A stretch of 64,000 nt of DNA, taken from positions 124,001 through 188,000 of the forward strand of contig NC_014654.1 in assembly GCF_000166415.1 (NCBI RefSeq), given 5' to 3'. Position numbers and translations under genes: made by a program. The notes beneath the pieces are model-generated. The model did no database searches, was not told the origin of the DNA, and was given only the letters and a program-made list of their open reading frames with translations. Position 1 is the first letter of the stretch, and each line of letters begins with the position of its first letter. The stretch is from Halanaerobium hydrogeniformans. GTDB taxonomy: Bacteria; Bacillota; Halanaerobiia; Halanaerobiales; Halanaerobiaceae. Positions 1 through 8,465 of the stretch are shown here, piece after piece.

Positions 1-171
1 GGATCAACAGTTTATTGCACAAATCAACCCTGTATAATTTGCACCAAAATTTTGATAAATGCTGGGGTTAATAAAATATATTATGAAAATGCTTATGCTG
101 ATGAATTTGCAGAAAAACTTTTAAATGACTCAAATGTAGAGTTTATTCAGTATGAGAAAAAGAAAAGCTAA
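1..171 (+). CDS. dCMP deaminase family protein, C-terminal part
   Basis: This open frame enters from outside the window and ends with TAA at 169-171, so only the last 56 residues are visible. They contain the zinc-binding PCxxC motif (QPCIICTK) followed by a GVNKIYY strand, as in the deoxycytidylate deaminase / ComE operon protein 2 family. Family members deaminate dCMP to dUMP in the cytoplasm for thymidylate synthesis. The first half with the HAE catalytic motif lies outside, so the assignment rests on the second zinc motif alone. A gap of 48 bases separates it from trmO. Confidence 0.75.
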   Translation, partial: GSTVYCTNQPCIICTKILINAGVNKIYYENAYADEFAEKLLNDSNVEFIQYEKKKS

Positions 172-219
172 TGAAGTGAACTACTTAGAAAATTAGTTAA
201 TTTAGAAAGGAGCAATTTA

Positions 220-735
220 ATGGAGATAACTTACAGAGAAATTGGAAAAGTCAGATCGGCTTTTAAAAACGCAGAGGGAACACCTATTCAGCCAACCGCA
301 AAAGGTTCAGGAAAAGGAAGAATTGAATTAAAACCTGAATATAAGCCTGGACTAGAAGATTTAGATGGTTTTTCACATTTAATATTGCTATACCACTGTC
401 ATAAAGCTGGGAAGCCTTCTTTAACTGTTAAACCATTTATGGAAGATAAGCCTCACGGCATATTTTCTATTAGAGCTCCCAGTCGGCCTAATTCTATTGG
501 CCTTTCTGTTGTTAAGCTAGAAAAAATTGAGGATAATATCATATATATTAAAGATGTAGATATACTTGATAAAACACCTCTGCTTGATATTAAACCCTAT
601 GTACCAGAATTTGATAGAAGAGAAAATGTTAAAATAGGCTGGTTAGAAAAAAATGTTGATAAATTATCTTCTATGGAAGATGATGGGAGATTTACAGATA
701 AGTATAAAGATAAAGGGGATGATAAAAATGAATAA
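220..735 (+). CDS. trmO: TsaA/TrmO family tRNA (t6A37)-methyltransferase
   Basis: The 171-residue product matches the TsaA/YaeB/TrmO fold throughout. It opens with YREIGKVRS, continues with GFSHLILLYHCHKA, and carries the family signature IRAPSRPNSIGLSVVKL at about residues 83-100, then DILDKTPLLDIKPYVPEFD. Known members use S-adenosylmethionine to N6-methylate threonylcarbamoyladenosine at tRNA position 37. The ATG is preceded by GAAAGGAG. The stop overlaps the start of the next gene by 8 bases, so the two are probably translationally coupled. Assignment to the family is firm; substrate specificity is inferred from it. Confidence 0.88.
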   Translation: MEITYREIGKVRSAFKNAEGTPIQPTAKGSGKGRIELKPEYKPGLEDLDGFSHLILLYHCHKAGKPSLTVKPFMEDKPHGIFSIRAPSRPNSIGLSVVKLEKIEDNIIYIKDVDILDKTPLLDIKPYVPEFDRRENVKIGWLEKNVDKLSSMEDDGRFTDKYKDKGDDKNE

Positions 736-1066
736 AACTGTCTTTTTCGCTTTTACTGGAAACATGATGTGTTTTCAGCATATTTTACTTAATGCTTTAG
801 ATTTGGATAGCAAAGGCAAAGAAGCGGCAATAGTTATTGAAGGAGAGGCTGTAACTTTAATGCAAAAGCTGGAAGAATCAAATAATAAGCATTATTTTGA
901 GGCCAAAAAAAGAGCTTTAATTGATTGTATATGTAAGGCTTGTTCAGCTCAGCTTGGTGTATTAGAATATAATCAGGAGTTGGACATTCCTTTAAAGGGT
1001 AATATGAGTGGACATCCGGCAATGGAAAGTTATATTGAGCAGGGTTTCCAGGTTATAACCCTGTAA
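728..1066 (+). CDS. DsrE-like small cytoplasmic protein
   Basis: I take ATG 728 as the start because AAGGGG lies just upstream. A longer frame beginning at 653 would be read inside trmO. The 112-residue product begins KTVFFAFTGNMMCFQHILLNAL, and then AAIVIEGEAVTLM, a Rossmann-like alternation typical of DsrE/DsrF-like proteins. Cysteines occur in FDCICKACSAQLGV-like spacing (CICKAC, about residues 69-74), which could serve in sulfur transfer or metal binding. There is no signal peptide. It overlaps trmO by 8 bases and is followed by a terminator. Function is not known; DsrE-likeness is an inference from pattern. Confidence 0.7.
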   Translation: MNKTVFFAFTGNMMCFQHILLNALDLDSKGKEAAIVIEGEAVTLMQKLEESNNKHYFEAKKRALIDCICKACSAQLGVLEYNQELDIPLKGNMSGHPAMESYIEQGFQVITL

Positions 1067-1084
1067 ATATAATTTAATTTTATT

Positions 1085-1122
1085 CCCTGTCAGCTTTTAG
1101 GATTAGTCTGACAGGGTTTTGT
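1085..1122 (+). terminator. Rho-independent terminator after the DsrE-like gene
   Basis: CCCTGTCAG at 1085-1093 pairs perfectly with CTGACAGGG at 1108-1116, with a 14-base loop and a TTTTGTTCTT tail. It ends the trmO operon. Confidence 0.85.
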
Positions 1123-1257
1123 TCTTAAAATAAAGTTTTAAGCTTAATATTGGGATTAACTGGGATATTTTATTTACAATTATTTAAATTAATGATAGAA
1201 TTTAAATAATGCTATTAATAATAATTTTTAATTAGGATAAAAGAATGGAGGAGTTTT

Positions 1258-2418
1258 ATGAATTTTGTATTTATATCGCCATATTTTCCGGGTAATTTTT
1301 ATAAACTTTGTCAGGGTTTAAAAGCTGCCGGGATTAAAGTGCTTGGAATTGGAGATCTGGCATATGATGATTTAAGGTTTGAATTAAAAGAGGCACTAAC
1401 AGAATATTATAAAGTGGATAATTTAGAAGATTATTCACAGCTTATTAGAGCATGTGGCTATTTCACCTATAAATATGGTAAGATAGATAGAATAGAAGCT
1501 AATAATGAGTACTGGCTGGAAACCGATGCCAGGTTGAGGACCGATTTTAATGTAGAAGGTTTAAAATTAGCTGATATTGAAAACATGAAATATAAGTCAA
1601 AGATGAAAGAGGTATTCAGAAATGCCGGGATTAATGTAGCCAGAGGTAAGGTTGTAGAGAGCATTGAGCAGGCAAAAGACTTTATTCAAGAAGTTGGCTA
1701 TCCGGTTGTTGTTAAACCAGATAAGGGTGTAGGAGCAGCTGATACCTATAAACTTAATAATGAGCAAGATTTAAATGAATTTTTTGAGAATAAAGTAGAT
1801 GTAGATTATATTATGGAAGAATATATACAGGGCGAGATTCACACCTTTGATGGCCTGATTGATAAAGATGGAAATGTAGTGTTTTCTTCGTCAATGGTTT
1901 ATAAAGATGGAATCATGGAAACTGTAAATGAAGGACTTGATATGTTTTATTATATTCACCGTCAACTTCCAGAAGATATTGTAGAGGTGGGAATGAAAAC
2001 AGTTGAAGCCTTTGATCTTAAAGAAAGATTTTTTCATTTTGAATATTTCAAAATGGATGATGGAAGTATAATAGCATTAGAGGTCAATGTAAGGCCTCCC
2101 GGTGGTTTAACCCTGGATATGTTCAATTATGCAAATGATATTAATATTTATAGACAATATGGAAATATAGTTGCTAATAATACTTTTGATGCTGATCTAA
2201 GTAGAAAATATAATTGCTTTTTTGTAGGCAGAAAGAATTTCATAGATTATAAAAACTCTATAGATGATATTTTAAACAACTATGGTGAATATATTTCTTT
2301 TCATGAACCTATAGCACCCATACTGGCTCCTGCTTTAGGAGATTATGGTTTTGTTTTGAGAACAAAAGACTTAGAAAAAGGTAAAGAAATAGTTCAATAT
2401 GCGATAGAGAAAGTTTAG
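1258..2418 (+). CDS. ATP-grasp domain ligase of unknown substrate
   Basis: The 386-residue protein has a carbamoyl-phosphate-synthase-like ATP-grasp core. An N-terminal Rossmann-like region starts FVFISPYFPGNFYKLC. The ATP-binding strand VGYPVVVKPDKGVGAADTY is at about residues 147-165, MEEYIQGEIHTFDG follows, and the metal-binding EVNVRPPGG is at about 278-286. Such enzymes join a carboxylate to an amine or thiol via an acyl phosphate. It starts with ATG after GGAGG and ends 11 bases before an esterase gene, so the two are likely co-transcribed. The pairing suggests related acyl chemistry, which is inference. No substrate can be named. Confidence 0.85.
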   Translation: MNFVFISPYFPGNFYKLCQGLKAAGIKVLGIGDLAYDDLRFELKEALTEYYKVDNLEDYSQLIRACGYFTYKYGKIDRIEANNEYWLETDARLRTDFNVEGLKLADIENMKYKSKMKEVFRNAGINVARGKVVESIEQAKDFIQEVGYPVVVKPDKGVGAADTYKLNNEQDLNEFFENKVDVDYIMEEYIQGEIHTFDGLIDKDGNVVFSSSMVYKDGIMETVNEGLDMFYYIHRQLPEDIVEVGMKTVEAFDLKERFFHFEYFKMDDGSIIALEVNVRPPGGLTLDMFNYANDINIYRQYGNIVANNTFDADLSRKYNCFFVGRKNFIDYKNSIDDILNNYGEYISFHEPIAPILAPALGDYGFVLRTKDLEKGKEIVQYAIEKV

Positions 2419-2429
2419 GAGGAAGTTTA

Positions 2430-3179
2430 GTGAAAATAGAATACAGAAATTTTTACAGTTCACATTTAAATAGAGATATGCCTTTTAAAATTTATGGGCA
2501 TGCGGGGAAACCGATGCTTGTTTTTCCTTCATCAGGAGGAAGTTTTCATGAATATGAAGATTTTAATATGATCGATGCTATCTGGCCCTATATTGAAAAT
2601 GGTAATATTACAGTTTATACAGCCAGTAGTGTGGATAATGAATCCTGGTTGAACCATGGCATGAACCCTCACGATATGGCAGTAATCCATAACAATTATG
2701 ATAAATATATAATCCATGAACTACTGCCCTTTATTAAATATCATTCTGACTGGCAGGGAGGCCTAATGGCTTCCGGTTGTAGTATGGGAGCTTATCATGC
2801 TCTTAATTTTTATCTGCGCCATCCAGATGCCTTTGACACTGCAGTTGCTTTAAGTGGTATTTATGATGCAAGATTTTTTACAGGTGGGTATATGGATAAA
2901 GAAGTATATTTAAATTCACCGGTAGATTATTTAAAAGAACTAAATGATCAGTGGTATTTAAACCATTATCAGAAAAATAATCTAATAATTGCTGCTGGCC
3001 AGGGTCGTTGGGAAGAAGACACTCTCAGAGACACCCGTCTTTTGGATACGATTTTTGCTGAAAAAGGACTGCCAGCCTGGTTTGACTACTGGGGTTATGA
3101 TGTTGATCATGATTGGCCTGCCTGGAGAGAGCAGATGCCCTATTTTTTAGAGAAACTTAAAGAAAATACTGTTATATAA
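2430..3179 (+). CDS. Esterase-type alpha/beta hydrolase
   Basis: The start is GTG at 2430, preceded by AGGAGGAAG. The 249-residue protein has the alpha/beta-hydrolase nucleophile elbow GCSMGA with Ser118, an oxyanion region near FPSSGGSFHEYED, and a C-terminal DHDWPAW segment that supplies a candidate catalytic His. This is the putative-esterase (esterase D-like) family seen in short cytoplasmic hydrolases without a signal peptide. It is the second gene of a two-gene unit with the ATP-grasp protein, 11 bases apart. A terminator follows. The natural ester substrate is not evident. Confidence 0.82.
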   Translation: MKIEYRNFYSSHLNRDMPFKIYGHAGKPMLVFPSSGGSFHEYEDFNMIDAIWPYIENGNITVYTASSVDNESWLNHGMNPHDMAVIHNNYDKYIIHELLPFIKYHSDWQGGLMASGCSMGAYHALNFYLRHPDAFDTAVALSGIYDARFFTGGYMDKEVYLNSPVDYLKELNDQWYLNHYQKNNLIIAAGQGRWEEDTLRDTRLLDTIFAEKGLPAWFDYWGYDVDHDWPAWREQMPYFLEKLKENTVI

Positions 3180-3200
3180 ATATTTAATAGAAAATAAAAG

Positions 3201-3240
3201 CCCTGGGCCAGCAAAAAGTTCAGGGTATTTTTTTAATTTT
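3201..3240 (+). terminator. Rho-independent terminator after the esterase gene
   Basis: CCCTG at 3201-3205 pairs with CAGGG at 3221-3225 and is followed by TATTTTTTT. The stem is short, but the T tract is good. Confidence 0.65.
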
Positions 3241-3265
3241 AAGCAAAAGGGGTTAAAGATAAATA

Positions 3266-4594
3266 ATGTTAATAGATAATAGAGAGATAATATTAATCGA
3301 CAACTTTTATTCCCATCTACTTGATAACTTTAGAAATATTAGGCTCTATTTACCACCTTCCTATGATAATTCTCCCAACAGAAACTATCCAGTATTATAC
3401 ATTCATGATGGACAGAATGTATTTTCTTCTGAGCATTCATATTCCGGTCAATCCTGGCAGCTTCACAAAACAACAGATGCTTTGATCAAAAACGATTTGA
3501 TTGAAGAAATAATAATTGTGGCGATTGATAATATGGAGGAAGAAAGACTGAGTGAATATGCTCACGAGGATGGCTCATTTAAAGGAGAAGCTATCAAGGG
3601 AATAGGGGATAAATATCAGGCTTTTGTCATCGAAGAATTAATGCCTTTTATTAAAGAAAACTTAAGAGTTAAAACAGCTCCCAAAAACACTGCTTTGATG
3701 GGCTCTTCTATGGGAGGATTAATAACATTTAATATGGGTTTAAAGAGGCCGGATATTTTTGGCAAGTTAGCTGTAATGTCACCTTCTTTTTGGTGGGGTG
3801 ATAGTTCACCACTGCAGAAATTAAATTTATATGATTTTGATAAACTCAAAAGCAGGATCTGGCTTGATACCGGTGATTCAGAAGGTAAGTTTATGGCTTT
3901 ATCTGATAAAGAAATTGATAAACTGTTGGCAATAAGAGCCAACACCTCAGTAGACCTTTTTTATTATCTTGCTCCAGATGCGGTACATAGTGAAGAAGCC
4001 TGGGCCAGCCGGGTTCACTGCCCACTGCTTTATTTTTTCGGCAATATAGGTGAAAAAGAAAAACTTAAACTCCACGGGAGAGAAAGAATAGGTCTCAAAG
4101 GACCAGGGTTTAAAATTAATCCGGTTCTCTATTTTAAAACAGGCTTTAAACACACCATATTAGATGGGACATTTTCGTCCAGCAATAAGGATATAGTAGA
4201 TATTGATCAAAAGGGTAATCTCTTGCCTCGAAAAAAAGGTAGAACCCAGATAAAGTTTAAAGCATTAGGGTTTAAGACATCTAAAAATATTGAGGTAATC
4301 GAAAAACTAAGCAGAGATGTTAAAGTTAAAATATCTCTCGAAGTAGCAAATGATTTTCAGGATGATATATATTTAGCTATTTCTGAGCCCCGGGAAATCA
4401 AATTGCAAAAAGTTAAAAAAAATAACTATAAAACAGAGTTAAAACTAAACAGAGATGAGATGATTAGCTTCAAGTTTAGTTTGGGAAGCTGGGAATTGAT
4501 CGGAAGAGATGAAAACGGAGAAGAAGTAGGAGCTTTTTCTTTTAAGGCTACGAAGAATAAACGGCTTAAATTTAAAATTATAGATTTTAATTAA
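3266..4594 (+). CDS. Esterase with C-terminal Ig-like and carbohydrate-binding-like modules
   Basis: Residues 1 to about 262 form an esterase D-type alpha/beta hydrolase. The HDGQNVF motif is near residue 48, the nucleophile elbow GSSMGG has Ser148, DTGDSEG supplies an acid and HSEEAW a candidate His. Residues of about 265-345 look like a bacterial Ig-like (Big_2) module (ILDGTFSSSNKDIVDIDQKG, RKKGRTQIKF). The last 95 residues resemble a starch-binding-type beta sandwich, with FKFSLGSWELIGRDENGEEV. No signal peptide is seen, which is odd for an enzyme with binding modules. RBS AAAGGGG lies about 14 bases before ATG. The domain calls after residue 265 are pattern-based. Confidence 0.78.
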   Translation: MLIDNREIILIDNFYSHLLDNFRNIRLYLPPSYDNSPNRNYPVLYIHDGQNVFSSEHSYSGQSWQLHKTTDALIKNDLIEEIIIVAIDNMEEERLSEYAHEDGSFKGEAIKGIGDKYQAFVIEELMPFIKENLRVKTAPKNTALMGSSMGGLITFNMGLKRPDIFGKLAVMSPSFWWGDSSPLQKLNLYDFDKLKSRIWLDTGDSEGKFMALSDKEIDKLLAIRANTSVDLFYYLAPDAVHSEEAWASRVHCPLLYFFGNIGEKEKLKLHGRERIGLKGPGFKINPVLYFKTGFKHTILDGTFSSSNKDIVDIDQKGNLLPRKKGRTQIKFKALGFKTSKNIEVIEKLSRDVKVKISLEVANDFQDDIYLAISEPREIKLQKVKKNNYKTELKLNRDEMISFKFSLGSWELIGRDENGEEVGAFSFKATKNKRLKFKIIDFN

Positions 4595-4690
4595 ATAGAA
4601 ATGCTATTAAACAAGTCATGACAGCAATCCTGTATAATTCCTTTATGATGGACAGATTGAATAATAAAAATCTGTTCCATTAGAAAGGGA

Positions 4691-4707
4691 TTTTTTTTAT
4701 GTTTTTC
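4691..4707. repeat. Target-site duplication, left copy, IS copy 1
   Basis: The 17 bases TTTTTTTTATGTTTTTC occur here and again at 6207-6223, flanking the element. One further T is ambiguous between duplication and IS end. Confidence 0.85.
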
Positions 4708-6206
4708 TGTCAATAACTTTTGAAAATGTCACTTTTTTATACCAATTTTATCTTGAGAAAATGTCACCCCCAAAGGGGAGATATGTTTGGGGTTTAAACC
4801 AAACATATCAGGCAATTTGAGTGAGAAATATTTTTTCCAGCATTTTCAGTATATCGTGATCACTGTCTTCAAAAGTTACTTTTGGCCAGGCTTGATGTCC
4901 ATATTTATAATAATGCCCATCGTCTGGTCTGTATTTGTTATTAGAATTAGTTTTACTCTTTTTAACTTTTGATTTTTTATGTTCAGTCCAATGGATAACA
5001 TCATAAATTTTTTCACCATATTGTGCTTTCACACCGAATTTAGGACTAAGAAGAACTTTGATTTTCGATTTTGGATAGACTGACATACTATTAGTAACGA
5101 CCTTGAAGCGCTGATTATAAAAAGAAAAAGTTAGTCCATTATCAAGTATTCTTTCTTCCTTAACGCAAAGTATATTATCTATACAAATTTCTTCAGGAAG
5201 AGTTCTAAAAGCGCAAATGGTGTCTTCAGGTGCTACAGCAAATTTTTCATTAAATTTGATTAAGTAGTCAGCAAAAAACTCATTAGCCTGCTCGATAGTG
5301 GATATACCTGCTATCTTAAATTCAACAGGCAGTCTGCTTTGGAGAGTATCCCATAATCTTTCAATACGGCCTTTAGCTTGCGGTGAGCGTGCAGGGATCA
5401 TAGTAATTCCCAAGTTCTTTCATGGCTCTTCCAAACTGAGTATCTTTAACAGTTTTACCCAGCAAGTTGTTCTTCAATTGTAAGTTTGTCTGCCTTAGGT
5501 GAACGGAAGATAGTATGTCTATCGGTATAAATACTGACGGGTATACCATAATTTAAGACCACAGATCTTAAAGTTTCAAAATATCCCTGTCGGCACTCGT
5601 TTTTAGTCATGTAAAGGCCCATTATTTTACCGGTAGAATCATCTATGGCACCATGAATGTCATATTTCTCTCCAGTACCAAACCAGTCGTGTGGACTGGC
5701 ATCAATTTGGATTAATTGGCCTTCTTTTGCTTTGCGTTTACGACGGTGATGAACTTTCTTTTTGCGATGCTTTTTGGGACTTTTGACACCATTGCTGCTT
5801 AAAATAGTGTGAAGTGCGTTGTAACTAATGGTGATGTTTTCATGTTCTTCTAGTAATTCTTGAAAATGCATGAAGTTAGCACTTTGATACGAGTCTGATT
5901 TTTTCAGGGCAACAATTTTACTGACGAAATCCTCAGAAAAAGCATGACTAGGTTTACGACCTTTATTTTTATGAACTAAAAATGATGGACCTTCTTTTTT
6001 CACACCTTTCTTCAAACGAATTATTTGGCGAACACTAAGGTCTAAAGCCTGTGCAGCTTCTGAGTTGGTCATACTTTTATCAATGACCATAGAAATGACA
6101 TGATACCTATTCAATTGTGTTTGGGACATAAGATAATATTTTTCTCCTCTCATAGTGACATTTTATCAAGATAATTTCACTATGACATTATCACAAGATA
6201 ATCACA
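4708..6206 (-). mobile_element. IS1202/ISNCY-type insertion sequence, copy 1
   Basis: About 1.5 kb, nearly identical to 58708-60201. Boundaries were set by comparing the two copies and their different flanks. The ends read TGTCAATAAC and, on the other strand, TGTGATTATC. They form an imperfect terminal inverted repeat of about 24 bases ending in AATGTCA. A second related block (ATCTTGAGAAAATGTCAC and ATCTTGATAAAATGTCAC) sits just inside each end, so each terminus carries two tandem transposase-site-like repeats. The 17-base target duplication is long, as known for the IS1202 group. The single transposase gene is frameshifted. Confidence 0.88.
4808..6153 (-). pseudogene. Frameshifted IS1202/ISNCY-type transposase, copy 1
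   Basis: Read on the minus strand, 6153-5455 encodes the N-terminal HTH (SQTQLNRYHVISMVIDKSM, then LSVRQIIRLKKGVKKEG) and the first part of the rve/DDE domain (IQIDASPHDWFG, GAIDDSTGKIMG, YTDRHTIFR). The frame then stops. 5413-4808 encodes the rest (MIPARSPQAKGRIERLWDTLQ, with the last acidic residue). Compared with copy 2, this copy has an extra C in two short C runs, near 5410 and 5459, each a +1 shift. Joined, the protein would be about 447 residues. Initiation at 6129 (SQTQLNRYH) is also possible. Confidence 0.88.
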
Positions 6207-6223
6207 TTTTTTTTATGTTTTTC
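6207..6223. repeat. Target-site duplication, right copy, IS copy 1
   Basis: Identical to 4691-4707. It ends one base before the -35 hexamer of the ROK gene promoter. Confidence 0.85.
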
Positions 6224-6278
6224 TTTACATTTAAAATATTAAATGCTATAATATACTTAGTTAATTAAATTAATTAAC
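6224..6278 (+). promoter_or_regulatory. Promoter and palindromic operator of the ROK/gal operon
   Basis: -35 TTTACA at 6224-6229, a 17-base spacer, and -10 TATAAT at 6247-6252. Immediately downstream, GTTAATTAA-A-TTAATTAAC at 6260-6278 is a perfect 19-base palindrome covering the expected transcription start. This is the position expected for repression by the adjacent ROK regulator. The binding itself is inferred. Confidence 0.75.
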
Positions 6279-6297
6279 AAAGATAGGAAGTGCTAAG

Positions 6298-7455
6298 GTG
6301 ATAAAAAAAGGTAGTTTTAAAAATATGAAAAACTTAAATATGAAGAATGTTTTAACTTTGATTAAAGATCATCAGGGAATATCTAGAGCAGATATTGCTA
6401 AAAAAGTTAATCTTTCTAGAGCTGCCGTAACAAATATAGTAAACGAATTATTGGAATTAAAACTTGTTAAAGAGGTAAGAGCAGGAAAATCAAGTGGTGG
6501 TAGAAGACCAATATTACTTGATTTAAATCCTGATGGAGGCTATGTTATAGGTTTAGAATGGGGGATTTCTAGGCTTAAAGCAGTACTTTTAAATCTTGAA
6601 GCAGATATTTTAGCTGAAGAAGAAATAATCCCTATTGATAATAGTTTAAAAGAATACACTAAAAAGAGCTTTAATTTAATTGATAAATTCATATCTACTA
6701 TAAAAGATGAGGATAAAATTACTGGAATAGCAGTTGGGATTCATGGTTTAGTTGATTCCCAAAAAGGAGTTTCACTTTTCACACCTCATTTTGGCTGGGG
6801 CAGAGTAGAAATTGAAGAGATTATTGCAGAAAAATTTGATTATCCAGTTTTTATCGATAATGATGTAAGGATGATGGCTGAAGGAGAGATCTGGCAGGGT
6901 AAAAAAGATTTTATTTTTATCAATACCGGTTCAGGTGTTGGGGCAGCCCTGGTTTTTAATGCTAAACTTCACTATGGGGTTAATAATGCAGCAGGAGAAT
7001 TCGGTCATATTAAAATAACTGATGATGGCCCGATATGTGAATGCGGAAAAAAAGGCTGTTTAGAAACCCTCATTGCAGAAGAGAGAATTTTAAACAAATA
7101 TTATAATAAATTAAATGTTGATATTAAAAGATCTGAGTTGAGTATCACCCAACTGCTTAAAGATTATAAAAAAGGTAGCATTAAAGCTGTAGAAACTATT
7201 CAAGAAACATCAGAATATTTTTCGCGGGGTATAGCAGATTTAGTAAACTTATTAAATCCAGAGGCTGTTGTAATTGGTGGTTTGTTTGCCAGTTATCCGG
7301 AAATCTTTCTAGATGAATTAAAAACCTCTGTTAGTGATAAAGCACTCGATTTAGCGGTAGAAAATTTAAATATTACAACCGCTCATTATGGTGAATACGC
7401 TGGAGCAGTTGGCGCGGCAGAAAAAGTTCTCAACAATTTTTTTGCGGTAGATTAA
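6298..7455 (+). CDS. ROK family transcriptional repressor (NagC/XylR type)
   Basis: The start is GTG 6298, with AGGAAG 7 bases upstream. Residues of about 12-62 form a winged HTH (GISRADIAKKVNLSRAAVTNIVNELL). The rest is a ROK sugar-kinase-like domain with the zinc motif CECGKKGCLE at about residues 246-255 and GGLFASYPEIF near the end. ROK repressors bind a sugar or its phosphate and release DNA. The gene is 26 bases upstream of galE and has its own promoter with a palindrome, so it is probably the autoregulated controller of the gal genes. The inducer is unknown; galactose is the likely guess from context. Confidence 0.88.
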   Translation: MIKKGSFKNMKNLNMKNVLTLIKDHQGISRADIAKKVNLSRAAVTNIVNELLELKLVKEVRAGKSSGGRRPILLDLNPDGGYVIGLEWGISRLKAVLLNLEADILAEEEIIPIDNSLKEYTKKSFNLIDKFISTIKDEDKITGIAVGIHGLVDSQKGVSLFTPHFGWGRVEIEEIIAEKFDYPVFIDNDVRMMAEGEIWQGKKDFIFINTGSGVGAALVFNAKLHYGVNNAAGEFGHIKITDDGPICECGKKGCLETLIAEERILNKYYNKLNVDIKRSELSITQLLKDYKKGSIKAVETIQETSEYFSRGIADLVNLLNPEAVVIGGLFASYPEIFLDELKTSVSDKALDLAVENLNITTAHYGEYAGAVGAAEKVLNNFFAVD

Positions 7456-7481
7456 GATAATCGTTAAAGGAGGAAAATAAA

Positions 7482-8465
7482 ATGAAAATTTTGCTTACTG
7501 GAGGAGCAGGTTATATAGGAAGCCATGTTTTAAAAAGGCTGCTGGATGCCGGTCACGATACTGTTACCATCGATAATTTAAAAAAAGGACACAAAGAAGC
7601 AGTTTTGGGTGGCGAATTCATTGAGGGTGATATCGGAAACAAAGAGCTTCTTCACAGGGTTTTTGCTGAGCATAAAATCGAAGGAGTAATTCATCTGGCA
7701 GCAGATAGCCTGGTTGGAGAATCAATGAAAGATCCAGGCAAATATTATCATAACAATGTTGCTAAAGCCTTAAATTTATTGGAAGTAATGGTTGAGCATG
7801 ATGTAAATTATCTTGTTTTTTCTTCAACTGCAGCAGTTTATGGAGAGCCGGAATCAATTCCGATTGCAGAAGATCATCCAACTAATCCAGAAAATGTTTA
7901 TGGTGAAAGCAAATTATTTTTTGAGAAAATTTTAAAAAGGTATGATCAAATCCATGGTTTGAAATATATTTCTCTGCGCTATTTTAATGCAGCTGGAGCA
8001 GATCCAGAAGCTAAAATTGGAGAAGCCCATGATCCAGAAACACATTTGATCCCAATAGTTTTAGAGACTGCCCTCGGAATCAGAGATAAAATCTATATTT
8101 TTGGTGATGATTACCCAACCAAAGATGGCAGCTGTATAAGAGACTATATTCATGTTAACGACTTAGCCGATGCGCATGTATTAGCAGTTGAAGCTTTAGC
8201 TGAAGGCAAAAATAGTGATATATATAATTTAGGCTGTGGAGATGGCTATTCAGTCAAAGAGGTTATTGCAGCTGTAAAAAAAGTTACTCAAAAAGATTTC
8301 GAAGTAGAGCTTAGTGATAGAAGAGCCGGAGACCCAGCAGTTTTAATTGCAAGTTCTGATAAAATAAAAAATGATCTTAACTGGCAGCCTCAATATCAGA
8401 GTTTAGAAAAGATAATTTCTACTGCCTGGAAGTGGCATAAATCAGGAGGTTTTGTAGATGAATAA
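7482..8465 (+). CDS. galE: UDP-glucose 4-epimerase
   Basis: The 327-residue enzyme interconverts UDP-galactose and UDP-glucose in the Leloir pathway. The NAD-binding GGAGYIGSH is at residues 7-15, the catalytic Ser/Thr region SSTAAVYG at about 119-126, and the YxxxK pair is in VYGESKLF. LRYFNAAGADP and the DGSCIRDYIHVNDLADAH motif of GalE are also intact. GGAGG precedes ATG. It overlaps galK by 8 bases, so galE and galK are translationally coupled. Length and motifs are standard for the family. Confidence 0.95.
   Translation: MKILLTGGAGYIGSHVLKRLLDAGHDTVTIDNLKKGHKEAVLGGEFIEGDIGNKELLHRVFAEHKIEGVIHLAADSLVGESMKDPGKYYHNNVAKALNLLEVMVEHDVNYLVFSSTAAVYGEPESIPIAEDHPTNPENVYGESKLFFEKILKRYDQIHGLKYISLRYFNAAGADPEAKIGEAHDPETHLIPIVLETALGIRDKIYIFGDDYPTKDGSCIRDYIHVNDLADAHVLAVEALAEGKNSDIYNLGCGDGYSVKEVIAAVKKVTQKDFEVELSDRRAGDPAVLIASSDKIKNDLNWQPQYQSLEKIISTAWKWHKSGGFVDE

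Noticed and set aside
4808-5413. Minus-strand 201-residue frame as an independent protein
   Set aside because: It is the C-terminal part of the transposase separated by +1 insertions, as the comparison with 58808-60148 shows.
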